Shown here: in pieces, positions 8,176 to 15,881 of the stretch
Numbering within the stretch: the first letter of the stretch is position 1
How the letters are laid out: the number at the start of each line of letters is the position of its first letter
DNA from: Natronorubrum sediminis
Lineage (GTDB): Archaea; Halobacteriota; Halobacteria; Halobacteriales; Natrialbaceae
Assembly: GCF_900108095.1 (NCBI RefSeq)
Contig: NZ_FNWL01000004.1
Coordinates: 212,256 to 276,255 of the forward strand
Reading direction: 5' to 3'
Length of the DNA: 64,000 bases
Notes under the pieces: generated by a model
Databases searched by the model: none
What the model was told of the DNA's origin: nothing
Seen by the model: the letters and a program-made list of their open reading frames with translations, nothing else
Program-made: the position numbers and the translations under genes

Positions 8176-8538
8176 ATGATGTGGCAAGACCTTGTGTTTC
8201 TCGCTGGAAGCGTTCTCTCGATCGTCTTCCTCGCACCGACGATCCGAGATACCTCCGCCCGAATCCCGCTCGGCTCGAGCGTTCCGTCGATGACGATCGG
8301 TGGCATCTACGCCTTCACGTACGCGACGATGGGGATGACCTTCTCTGCGCTCGGGTCCGCCGGCGTCGCGATCATGTGGTCGTTGATCGTTTGCTATCGC
8401 TCACCTGGCGTCCAGACAGGTCCCAGAAACGTCCTCCGATTTGTCGATTCACTGTTTCGCCAAAGCGCTCGCCTCGCAATCAGCGCTCTCGGCTGTGACC
8501 AGCACGCTCACGCCGACCACGAACAGGCGGCCGACTAA
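8176..8538 (+). CDS. Small two- to three-span membrane protein with His-rich tail (paralogue of the 30853-31254 gene)
   Basis: 120 residues starting MMWQDLVFLAGSVLSIVFLA; the ATG at 8164 is possible but 8176 aligns exactly with the paralogue's start relative to the shared promoter element. Hydrophobic segments lie at about 6-24, 38-55 and 58-78. Conserved with the paralogue: MWQD-FLAGS-LSI-FLAPT-RD-S-R-PLG-S-PSM-IG and an aromatic/Thr-rich TM2-TM3. The tail has a short His motif (CDQHAHADHEQAAD). Function unknown; the His-rich end could bind a metal. Confidence 0.75.
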   Translation: MMWQDLVFLAGSVLSIVFLAPTIRDTSARIPLGSSVPSMTIGGIYAFTYATMGMTFSALGSAGVAIMWSLIVCYRSPGVQTGPRNVLRFVDSLFRQSARLAISALGCDQHAHADHEQAAD

Positions 8539-8550
8539 CGCGCTTCGCGA

Positions 8551-9240
8551 TCAGTTATTCTCGAGCCACGCGTCGATCGCTGCCGCGTTCGCTCCGCGGC
8601 GGTGGATCGTTCCCGTCGAAACGTCGACGACGGTGCTTTCGGTTCGTTCGTCCCCGTTGTTCGCTTCGTCCCTGTCGGCTTCGTCGTCACCGTCGGTCGT
8701 TTCGTTCACTTCGTCCGTTTCGCGACCAGACGCGTACAGCTGGTCGGCCCCGACTACGAACGCCGCGTTTCGAACCTGCGAGCCGATATCGGCGACGCGG
8801 CGGGCGCTTGGCTCACCGCTGACGTTTGCACTCGTCGCCGTGATTGGTCGTGCCGCCCGCTCGAGTAGTGCGAGTGCGGGTTCGCAGTCGGGAACGCGCA
8901 CGCCGACGCGGTCCGCGCCGGCGGTGAGCACGTCCGGAATCGCCTCGCCGCGTTCACAGAGCACCGTCACCGGTCCCGGGAGGAACTCCGCCGCGAAGGC
9001 GCGTTCGCGCTCGTTCGCGTGAACGTACTCGGCCTCGACGGCCGTCTCGAACGATGGGACAGCAAACGAGACCGGCTTCGACCGATCCCTCCCTTTCACC
9101 TCGAAGACGCGCTCGACGGCGTCAGCGTCGAGCGCGTCGGCTCCCAGTCCGTAGACCGTCTCGGTGGGATACACGACCAACTCCCCCGCACGGATCGCCG
9201 CTGCGCCTCGCTCGAGCGTCTCCGCGTCCACCGTGTCCAT
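8551..9240 (-). CDS. sua5: L-threonylcarbamoyladenylate synthase (Sua5/YrdC)
   Basis: 229 residues from ATG 9240 (the longer frame to 9267 adds a basic leader). Makes threonylcarbamoyl-AMP from threonine, bicarbonate and ATP for the t6A37 modification of ANN-decoding tRNAs. YrdC hallmarks: PTETVYGLGADA near the N-terminus, KGRDRSKPVSF, LPGPVTVL, and ITATSANVSGEPS. The C-terminal part carries an Asp/Glu/Asn-rich stretch (about 185-205) before a short conserved end (VVDVSTGTIHRRG), so the full Sua5 C-terminal domain is largely reduced to a linker and tail. It lies downstream of the redoxin pair in the same direction with a 78-nt gap. Confidence 0.9.
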   Translation of the reverse strand: MDTVDAETLERGAAAIRAGELVVYPTETVYGLGADALDADAVERVFEVKGRDRSKPVSFAVPSFETAVEAEYVHANERERAFAAEFLPGPVTVLCERGEAIPDVLTAGADRVGVRVPDCEPALALLERAARPITATSANVSGEPSARRVADIGSQVRNAAFVVGADQLYASGRETDEVNETTDGDDEADRDEANNGDERTESTVVDVSTGTIHRRGANAAAIDAWLENN

Positions 9241-9318
9241 ACAGTAGCGTCGCCGCGTCTGGGCCAAAAACGTAGCGTCCTTGGGTGGCCAGCCTCCGTC
9301 GCTGGAGCCGTATCCGTT

Positions 9319-9837
9319 CTACCGCGACTCGAGGCCGAGTTCCGACTCGAGGGCGTCGTAGTCGGGGAACTCGGGCCACTCGGTCGCGACCCAGGCGGCG
9401 TCGACGGTCAGATCCGGTTCGACGGCGAAAAACGCTACTCGCGGCTCGCTGACGCCGGCCATCCCGTCGAGATCGTGGTCGATGCCGTAGGCGGCCGCGA
9501 CATCGTTGCTCGGGTCGGCAAAGAGCGTGAACGGGAGCTCGTTTTCCTCGAGAAACTGTGAAATTCCGTAGGGCGTCGAGGCGGTGACGCCGACGACCGA
9601 ATTCGCCCGCTCGGCCCACGCTCGCTCCTCGAGTTCGCTCCAGATGTAGGTGCCGACGAACGAGCCGATCATCGGGGTGAACACGACGATTGTGCGTCCT
9701 TCCTCGCTGAGCAGTTCGGATAGCTGGCGATCCTCCCAGAACTCGTCGGTAACCAGCGGCCGCGTGAAGTCCTCGATGGCCTCCCCTGGCGTCGGATGGT
9801 TGGCGGAGCCGAGTTCGACGACTTCGAAGTCGGGCAC
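9319..9837 (-). CDS. Redoxin-fold protein without cysteine
   Basis: 172 residues from a GTG at 9837 that shares one nucleotide with the stop of the upstream glutaredoxin-like gene (TAGTG). Reads as a peroxiredoxin/AhpC-TSA fold: VVFTPMIGSFVGTYIWSELE in place of the peroxidatic loop, then VVGVTASTPYGISQFLEENE, LFADPSNDVAAAYGI and EPRVAFFAVEPD. There is no Cys anywhere in the protein, so it cannot be a thiol peroxidase in the usual sense. Haloarchaea have such Cys-free redoxin-domain proteins; the coupling to a CPYC protein suggests the pair act together in redox or Fe-S handling. Confidence 0.75.
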   Translation of the reverse strand: MPDFEVVELGSANHPTPGEAIEDFTRPLVTDEFWEDRQLSELLSEEGRTIVVFTPMIGSFVGTYIWSELEERAWAERANSVVGVTASTPYGISQFLEENELPFTLFADPSNDVAAAYGIDHDLDGMAGVSEPRVAFFAVEPDLTVDAAWVATEWPEFPDYDALESELGLESR

Positions 9838-10151
9838 TAGTGCCCCCCTCCGTTTCTGTTCGCGTTCGCGTTCTCACCGTCGGGGTCGTAGGTCGACTCG
9901 AGATAGTCGACGATGTTCGCACTCTCGGCCATCGTGACGCCGGTGTTCTCGTCGACGATGACGGGAACCGTACGGACGCCGGCGACGCGTTTGACGACGT
10001 CGCGTTTGGAGTGTAGCGGTTCGACGAATCGTGAGTGATACTCGAGACCGGCGTCTTCGAGCACTCGAGTGACGCGTTCGCAGTACGGACACGCCTGCAG
10101 ACGATAGAACGTGATCGGCGCGTCGGTGTCTGTACCGTGCGTATCTCCCAT
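9837..10151 (-). CDS. Glutaredoxin / GST N-terminal domain protein (CPYC)
   Basis: 104 residues with a glutaredoxin fold: ITFYRLQACPYCERVTRVL with Cys21-Pro-Tyr-Cys24, the cis-Pro segment VRTVPVIVDENTG and the C-terminal helix ESANIVDYLESTYD typical of GST-N or glutaredoxin proteins. The tail is Asn/Gly-rich. The TAG stop shares a base with the GTG start of the Cys-free redoxin gene, implying coupled translation. Expected activity is dithiol-disulfide exchange in the cytoplasm, with gamma-glutamylcysteine rather than glutathione as the likely low-molecular thiol in this group (established for haloarchaea in general). Confidence 0.85.
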   Translation of the reverse strand: MGDTHGTDTDAPITFYRLQACPYCERVTRVLEDAGLEYHSRFVEPLHSKRDVVKRVAGVRTVPVIVDENTGVTMAESANIVDYLESTYDPDGENANANRNGGGH

Positions 10152-10293
10152 ACCCGGTTGTACGGGAACCGATCTGGTAAACGTGTCGTCGGCGGCGTTC
10201 GTATCGCTTCCTCCTCCCCTGTAGAGATGTCTGGCTCGCGGCGACCCGTAAATGGTAAACGGTTAACCGGTTCGGCTATTAAGTCCCACATCA

Positions 10294-11691
10294 ATGGCGA
10301 CGTCTCTGCTGTCTGGGATCGTGTTTGCGGCGTATGAAGTTCCCGTCGCGGGACTCGAGATCGATCAGACGACGGTGACCGTTCTCGGGGTGCTCGCAGT
10401 AACGATCCTCATCGCACTCTCCGGATTCTTCTCTTCCTCGGAAATTGCGATGTTCAATCTCCCAAAACACCGTCTCGAGGGGATGGTCGAGGATGAGGTC
10501 CCCGGAGCGAGTCTGGTCAAGGCGCTCAAGGACGACCCACACCGACTGCTGGTGACGATCCTCGTCGGCAACAACATCGTCAACATCGCGATGTCGTCGA
10601 TCGCGACTGCCCTATTGGGACTGTACTTCGGCGGATTGTCGGCCGTTTTGCTGGCGACGTTCGGCATCACTGCGATCGTCCTCTTGTTCGGTGAGAGCGT
10701 CCCCAAATCCTACGCGGTCGAAAACACGGAATCGTGGGCCATCCGCATCTCGAAGCCCCTGAAAGCGACCGAGTACCTCCTCTACCCGCTCATCGTCCTC
10801 TTCGATTACCTCACTCGCCAGGTGAACAAACTGACCGGTTCGACGGGGGCGATCGAGTCGCCGTACGTCACCCGCGACGAAATTCAGGAGATGATCGAGT
10901 CGGGCGAACGCGAGGGTGTGCTCGCCGAAGAAGAACACGAGATGCTCCAGCGAATCTTCCGTTTCAACAACACTATCGTCAAGGAGGTGATGACGCCCCG
11001 ACTCGACATGACCGCCGTCCCGAAAGACGCGAGCATCGACGAGGCCATCGAAACCTGCATCCAGAGCGGTCACGCCCGCGTTCCGGTCTACGAAGGTAGT
11101 CTCGACAACGTTCAGGGCGTCGTTCACATCCGCGACCTCGTTCGCGACCTGAACTACGGCGAGACGGACGCCGATGATCTGGAACTCGAGGACCTGATCC
11201 AACCGACCTTACACGTCCCCGAGTCGAAGAACGTCGACGAACTCCTCACGGAGATGCGCGAAAACCGGATGCACATGGCCATCGTCATCGACGAGTTCGG
11301 GACCACGGAGGGACTCGTGACCGTCGAGGACATGATCGAGGAGATCGTCGGCGAGATCCTCAAATCCGGCGAGGACGAACCGATCGAGGAGGTCGACGAC
11401 CGGGCCGTCATCGTCCGCGGCGAGGTCAACATCGAGGACGTCAACGAAGCCCTCGATATCGAACTTCCCGAGGGCGAGGAGTTCGAGACCATCGCCGGCT
11501 TTATCTTCAATCGCGCGGGTCGTCTCGTCGAGGAAGGCGAGGAGATCACCTTCGACGGCGTCCGGATCACCGTCGAGGGCGTCGAAAACACCCGCATCAT
11601 GAAAGCTCGCCTGCGAAAACTCGAGCAGCCATCCGAACCCGACGAAGAGACAACGGGCGAAGAGAACGAAGAATCGGTTGCTCGAGACTGA
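10294..11691 (+). CDS. CNNM/CorC-HlyC family membrane protein with CBS pair
   Basis: 465 residues. Domain order: DUF21/CNNM membrane domain (about 20-190; first span VTVLGVLAVTILIALSGFF, signature FFSSSEIAMFNLPKHRLE, VGNNIVNIAMSS, FGESVPKSYA), a CBS pair (about 210-345; VMTPRLDMTAVP, HARVPVYEGSLDN, VVHIRDLVRDL, MAIVIDEFGTTEGLVTVEDM) and a C-terminal CorC/HlyC domain (about 360-445; IAGFIFNRAGRLVEEGEE). Members are magnesium or other divalent ion exporters or regulators. The C-terminal 20 residues are Glu-rich. It stands alone, with a 142-bp gap from the divergent glutaredoxin gene. Confidence 0.9.
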   Translation: MATSLLSGIVFAAYEVPVAGLEIDQTTVTVLGVLAVTILIALSGFFSSSEIAMFNLPKHRLEGMVEDEVPGASLVKALKDDPHRLLVTILVGNNIVNIAMSSIATALLGLYFGGLSAVLLATFGITAIVLLFGESVPKSYAVENTESWAIRISKPLKATEYLLYPLIVLFDYLTRQVNKLTGSTGAIESPYVTRDEIQEMIESGEREGVLAEEEHEMLQRIFRFNNTIVKEVMTPRLDMTAVPKDASIDEAIETCIQSGHARVPVYEGSLDNVQGVVHIRDLVRDLNYGETDADDLELEDLIQPTLHVPESKNVDELLTEMRENRMHMAIVIDEFGTTEGLVTVEDMIEEIVGEILKSGEDEPIEEVDDRAVIVRGEVNIEDVNEALDIELPEGEEFETIAGFIFNRAGRLVEEGEEITFDGVRITVEGVENTRIMKARLRKLEQPSEPDEETTGEENEESVARD

Positions 11692-11707
11692 TTCTTTCGA
11701 GCATCCA

Positions 11708-11803
11708 ATGCAAGATCGGTGAAAGGGGCGCTCTCGAAACCGTCAATCTTGACAGGAACTGCGTGTTGAATACACGTCGCGAATCTTGCACACCAGTTCC
11801 TGT
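11708..11803. other. Nested inverted repeats between the CNNM gene and the TFS-like gene
   Basis: In 209 bp of non-coding DNA (11692-11900): ACAGGAACTG (11752-11761) with CAGTTCCTGT (11794-11803), a perfect 10-bp pair with a 32-nt spacer; inside it CGTGT-TGAAT-ACACG; and TGCAAGAT near 11709-11716 with ATCTTGCA near 11783-11790. The RNA could form a long stem or mutually exclusive stems. It lies after the CNNM stop and before the TATA-like TATAT (about 11870) of the next gene, so terminator, small RNA or operator are all possible. Confidence 0.35.
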
Positions 11804-11900
11804 AGATTCAGTCAGATCGAATCGTTTGGTCCAGTTCGCTGATCTCTGAACGTCGTCGAATGACAAACCTATATCTGCCACTTGCGTAGATTCGTTTACA

Positions 11901-12218
11901 ATGCAATTCTGCGACGGGTGTGGGTCGATGATGCATACGGAGGGCGACACGTGGGTGTGTCGCTCATGTGAGAACGAGGACCCGCGGGACTCCCAAGCAG
12001 AAGCGGCAATGTCGATCCAGGAGGACCAACAGGACGACGAGGCACCCGTCGTGGCCGACGCGACCCAAGGCTCCACTGAGACGATGCAAGAACCCTGTCC
12101 AGCGGACGACTGTGACAGCGACTGGGCCTACTACGAGATGATGCCGAAGCCGGGCGGTTCCTATGAGGTTCGACTGTTCACCTGCGTCGAGTGTAGCCAC
12201 AAGTGGCGCGAGTCTTGA
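11901..12218 (+). CDS. TFS/RPB9-like zinc-ribbon protein lacking the acidic DE tip
   Basis: 105 residues. N-terminal zinc ribbon C4-x2-C7...C20-x2-C23 (MQFCDGCGSMMHTEGDTWVC), Asp/Gln-rich linker, and C-terminal ribbon with PCPADDC, FTCVECSHKWRES. The fold matches archaeal transcription factor S (TFS/RpoM, RPA12-RPB9-RPC11 family). True TFS cleavage factors carry Q-x-R-x-x-D-E at the hairpin tip that reaches the polymerase active site; here the segment reads MMPKPGGSYEVRLF, so the catalytic Asp-Glu pair is missing. It is probably a TFS paralogue with RPB9-like or inhibitory function. TATA at about 11870 fits a leaderless start. Confidence 0.8.
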   Translation: MQFCDGCGSMMHTEGDTWVCRSCENEDPRDSQAEAAMSIQEDQQDDEAPVVADATQGSTETMQEPCPADDCDSDWAYYEMMPKPGGSYEVRLFTCVECSHKWRES

Positions 12219-12557
12219 GGGCGCATCTCGCGAACCTTGCCTTTACGTACGCACAGACGCCCCTCCTCGTTCCTTCCAGTAACGAACGCAGAGACGCACC
12301 TGCTGTCTGCTGGTTTTGCTCTCAAACGAATCTCTCTCACTATACCTAGTTTGACCAAACTATCGCTAGCGTCGGCACTGAGATGTTGACTTACGAACGC
12401 CAGCGTGAAACTAACGTTTCGACTGCTAAAACCAACGCACCGACTGCTAAATACAGGACATGTCTTCACCACCGGGATTCAGACTCATCGCTCACAGCGC
12501 ATTTCAACAGAGCCGTGGAAGACTGTTCTGCTGGCCGGTTGGGATGGCGCGGGCTGA
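12219..12557. other. Convergent intergenic region with a short direct repeat
   Basis: Non-coding gap between the TFS-like gene (+) and the thioesterase gene (-). It contains an 11-bp direct repeat CGACTGCTAAA at 12420-12430 and 12441-12451, i.e. 21 bp apart (two helical turns), and an A/T-rich CTATACCTAG word near 12341. No protein with family hallmarks reads from it in any frame. Confidence 0.4.
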
Positions 12558-13001
12558 TTACGACTCGGCTTCGGTCTCGAGCATTCGTTCTCGGAGTTTT
12601 CGTCCTCGCTCTGAGTCGACCGTGAGTTCCGGAACGGCGACTGGAGAGCCGTCCTCGTCGATCGCGACGAACGTGAACGACGACTCCGTCGTTCGCTCCA
12701 TCTCACCGGTCGTTGGGGTTTCACGCCACGCTCGGAGACCGACGTGCACGCTCGTCCGACCGGTATCGTAGACGAACGCCTCGACGACGGCCGTGTCACC
12801 GATTCCGATCGGCCGCTCGAACTCGAGTTCGTTGACGCGGGCGGTGACGCAGGTCTCGCCGGAAAAGCGCATCGCGGACATCGCGCCGATCTCGTCGAGC
12901 CACTTCATCAGGTTGCCGCCATGGAGCGTCTCGTTGTTGTTCGCGTGATTTGGCTGAACGCGAAAGCGATTCTCGATACGTGTCTCGAGTACCGTAGGCA
13001 T
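12558..13001 (-). CDS. Acyl-CoA thioesterase, hotdog fold (YciA/ACOT type)
   Basis: 147 residues. One hotdog domain: VQPNHANNNETLHGGNLMKWL, with Asn/His of the loop and Asp36 of LDEIGAMSAMRFSG (the conserved helix), then CVTARVNELEFERPIGIGD and a regular beta-sheet with SSFTFVAIDEDG. This is the pattern of cytosolic acyl-CoA thioesterases that hydrolyse acyl-CoA to free acid and CoA. In a genome with acyl-CoA dehydrogenase and EtfD-like genes it likely recycles CoA; substrate length is not predictable. Transcribed convergently to the TFS-like gene. Confidence 0.85.
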   Translation of the reverse strand: MPTVLETRIENRFRVQPNHANNNETLHGGNLMKWLDEIGAMSAMRFSGETCVTARVNELEFERPIGIGDTAVVEAFVYDTGRTSVHVGLRAWRETPTTGEMERTTESSFTFVAIDEDGSPVAVPELTVDSERGRKLRERMLETEAES

Positions 13002-13106
13002 AGGAGCGTATTTCCGGCTAGTACGGGCAGTGATATGAGCGTATCCCGATCGCTACGCGAGCGTCGACGGTGAAGCGCACGTTCCGAGACGGCCACTGCT
13101 GTCAGC

Positions 13107-14696
13107 TCACTCGACGAGGCGTTCCTCCCACTCAAGGTACGCACGCTTGTTATCTCGAAAGCCCTCTCCGGTCAGGTCGTAGACGTCGTCTCGAGGCTCG
13201 ACGGTCAGCCCCGTCTCGCCGTCGGCGAGGGGCTGTTCGGCGTCCGCCCACGCCTCGACGCCGCCCCGGAGTACCCGCACGTCAGAGCGGTCGCACTCGG
13301 CGACGAGCATCGCTCCAGCGGCCCTGGAAATCGAGCCGTCGTCGCAGGTGAGGACCAACGTTTCGCTCGTCTCGTTCGATCGGATGTGCGCCTCGAGTTC
13401 GTAGCGGGGAACCCACTTCGATCCGGGAATGTGACGGTCGCGAAACGCGCCGCTCGCGTCGACGTTCCGGATCGCTACGCGTCCGTTTGTTCGGAGCCGC
13501 TCGAGTTGCTCCGGCGCGATGGTCCCGACATCGTCGAGGAGCGCCGGAGCGACGACCGAGCTCTCGGGCGAATCAGTCGTGAGATCCCGTCCGGCTTCCA
13601 TCCAGGCTGATACCCCGCCCTCGAGGGCGGTGACGTTCTCGAACCCCATCTCGTCGAACCAGTAGGCGGTGATCGCCGACCGGACGTGGTCGTCCGAGAC
13701 GAAGACTATCTCGGCGTCGCGGACGGCAATGTGTCGCTCGGCCGTCTGAATCGCCTGTCCGCCGGGAACCGAGACGGCGTTGGGAAGGTGGCCGTCAGCG
13801 TACTCCGCTTCGGTTCGCACGTCGATCCGATACACCGTCTGTCGCTCGTCAACCGCGGCCTCGAGGCGTTCTATCTCGAGAGGATCGAGCAGTTCCACGT
13901 CGGTGTCCGCGAGCAGTTTCTCGACCGAACGGCGGAGTCGCTCGCGTCGTTCCCCGTCGACGTCGAGGTCCGGTGACCGTCGGTCCGGATTCTCCTCGAG
14001 GGATTGGTCGGCCAGCTCCCACCCCATCGTCCCGTTCTCGAGTGCGTAGACGTTCTCGAGGCCGAGCTTCTCGAGCGTCGCGACTCCGATGATACTTCGC
14101 GTCCGACCGGCGCAGTGAACGACGAGGGGTCGCTCCTCGTCGCGGCGGAGCGTCTCCGCGTAGAGGGCGGCGTCGACTCCCTCGAGGTTGACCGACCTGG
14201 GGATCGTGCGGTCCGCGTACTCCTCCGGCGTCCGTACGTCAACGGTCAGCGGCTCTGCCGACGACAGGTCGTCGAACTCCTCGGGCGTCAGCTTCGACAG
14301 GCGCTCCTCGGCTTCGACTCGCTCCCCGAACTCCTTGCTGGTGAAGTCGAACCCCGTGTGGGGGACCCCGTCGATCGCCTCGATCACCTCGTTGCCGGCG
14401 GCCTCCCACGCCGCCATTCCGCCCTCGAGGAACGAAACGTTCTTGTACCCGTTTCGAACGAGCCACGCGGTGTCGAGGGGCGCGCGGTCGCCCGAGCGAT
14501 CACAGAGGACGATCGGGGTCGATCGGTTCGGGACTAGCGTCGCGAGGCGCTCCTCAAGGACCGGTCGGTGGACCGGCGTGCACTCTCGAACGTGGCCGTT
14601 CGCGTAATCCAGTGGCTCGCGGATGTCGAGGACGGCGAGCGGATCCGTCGATTCGATCGCCGACGCGAGGCGATCCGGACTGAGTGAGCTTGGCAT
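13107..14696 (-). CDS. Four-domain rhodanese-like sulfurtransferase
   Basis: 529 residues from ATG 14696 (the open frame extends further to 14990 but enters the neighbouring gene). Four rhodanese modules in tandem: about 5-105, 130-235, 260-375 and 385-500, each with LDIREPLDYANGHV- or VDVRTPEEYADRTI-like entry and LEGGMAAW-like exit. Active-loop residue is Cys65 (VLCDRSGDRA), Cys195 (VVHCAGRTRS) and Cys451 (VLTCDDGSISR), but Ser334 in module 3 (VFVSDDHVRS). Likely carries and relays persulfide sulfur among its modules in the cytoplasm; there is no signal peptide. Upstream is rfcB in the same direction. Confidence 0.9.
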   Translation of the reverse strand: MPSSLSPDRLASAIESTDPLAVLDIREPLDYANGHVRECTPVHRPVLEERLATLVPNRSTPIVLCDRSGDRAPLDTAWLVRNGYKNVSFLEGGMAAWEAAGNEVIEAIDGVPHTGFDFTSKEFGERVEAEERLSKLTPEEFDDLSSAEPLTVDVRTPEEYADRTIPRSVNLEGVDAALYAETLRRDEERPLVVHCAGRTRSIIGVATLEKLGLENVYALENGTMGWELADQSLEENPDRRSPDLDVDGERRERLRRSVEKLLADTDVELLDPLEIERLEAAVDERQTVYRIDVRTEAEYADGHLPNAVSVPGGQAIQTAERHIAVRDAEIVFVSDDHVRSAITAYWFDEMGFENVTALEGGVSAWMEAGRDLTTDSPESSVVAPALLDDVGTIAPEQLERLRTNGRVAIRNVDASGAFRDRHIPGSKWVPRYELEAHIRSNETSETLVLTCDDGSISRAAGAMLVAECDRSDVRVLRGGVEAWADAEQPLADGETGLTVEPRDDVYDLTGEGFRDNKRAYLEWEERLVE

Positions 14697-14760
14697 ACGT
14701 ATTCGACCGTGATTCGACTCTCTTCGAGAAAAGTGTATGCGAAGGGGTAGCGCATACCAC

Positions 14761-15765
14761 TCAGGCATCCCGTCCCAGTTCTGCCAGCAAGTGAGAGACG
14801 TGGATCCGGTCGCTCGAGCCCTCGTGCATCTCGAACTCGATATCAGCGGCGAGTCGGTGAATTCGGGCCAGATGCTCGCCCTGGTATCGTTTGCGAGCGA
14901 CGCCGAGGATCGAATCGATGACTTCCTCGCCGTCGAGCCCTTCGTCGACGAGCAGGTCGTCCAGCGCGCTGCGGGCGTCCGTGAACTCACCGGCTTCGGC
15001 GTCGTCTAACATCTCCTCGATTTCGTCCTCGAGGCCGACCTCGCCGATGGTCTCGTAGGCCGCTTGCATCGTGAGTTCGCCCTCGTCCTCGACGGTGGTC
15101 TGGGCGGCCAGGATAGCCTGCCGGAGATTGCCGTTGGCGTAGCCGGCGACGAACTCGAGGCCGTCGGCTTCGTACGCGACGTCCTCGCGCTCGACGATTC
15201 GCTCGAGGACGGCGACGGTCTCTTCACTCGAGGGGGAACGAACGGAGACTGGGAAACACCGCGAGCGGATCGGCGGGATGAGCTTCGTCGGCTGGCGCGT
15301 GGCGACGATGAATTGGGTCGTTCGGTGGTGTTGTTCCATGATCCGGCGAAGCGCCTGCTGGAAGTCCTCGCGGACGTCCTCGGCGTTGTCGAGCAGGATC
15401 GTCTTGTACTCGCCGGAGACGGAGGCGTAGCTCGCCGATTCTTTGAGGACGCGGTTGATCATGTCCCGTTTGGACATCGAGGATCGCCCGACGAGGAACT
15501 GCTCGAAGCGCGGATCGTTCTTGATCTCCGTCTTCGTCCGACCGAAGAAGTCGGCAACGTTGATCTCGATCAGGTCGTTGTCCGGGTCTTCGTGTGCCTC
15601 ACGGGCAAGTGCGCGCGCCGCTGCGGTCTTCCCGCTGCCGGGTGGACCCTGCAACAGGAGGTTGATTGGCTCGTCGACGGCTCGCTCTAAGTACTCGCGA
15701 GCGTCGTCCTGTGGCAACTCGGCCAGCTCCGGGGCGTGGGTGTCGGTCCACAGCGGCGCGTCCAT
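14761..15765 (-). CDS. rfcB: Replication factor C small subunit-like AAA+ ATPase (RfcB)
   Basis: 334 residues. Clamp-loader subunit that opens PCNA. Walker A GPPGSGKT (40-47), a Walker B-like ILLDNAED rather than the common DEAD, sensor region FIVATRQPTKLIPPIRSRC with the SRC arginine finger, and a C-terminal collar with leucine-rich helices. The DNAED variant and divergence from RfcA suit the second small subunit (RfcB/RfcS2) found in haloarchaea, which works with RfcA and RfcC. It ends 65 bp before the rhodanese gene, same strand. Confidence 0.85.
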   Translation of the reverse strand: MDAPLWTDTHAPELAELPQDDAREYLERAVDEPINLLLQGPPGSGKTAAARALAREAHEDPDNDLIEINVADFFGRTKTEIKNDPRFEQFLVGRSSMSKRDMINRVLKESASYASVSGEYKTILLDNAEDVREDFQQALRRIMEQHHRTTQFIVATRQPTKLIPPIRSRCFPVSVRSPSSEETVAVLERIVEREDVAYEADGLEFVAGYANGNLRQAILAAQTTVEDEGELTMQAAYETIGEVGLEDEIEEMLDDAEAGEFTDARSALDDLLVDEGLDGEEVIDSILGVARKRYQGEHLARIHRLAADIEFEMHEGSSDRIHVSHLLAELGRDA

Positions 15766-15881
15766 CGCCGGATAGTAGGGGCGGCCCGAAAGTTAGTCTT
15801 TGGAAGTCGATTGTCACGGTCCAATTCAGCGTCGGCCGTCGTGATTCGACCTCGCGTCAGTCGTCTCGAGTCGATGTTGCG

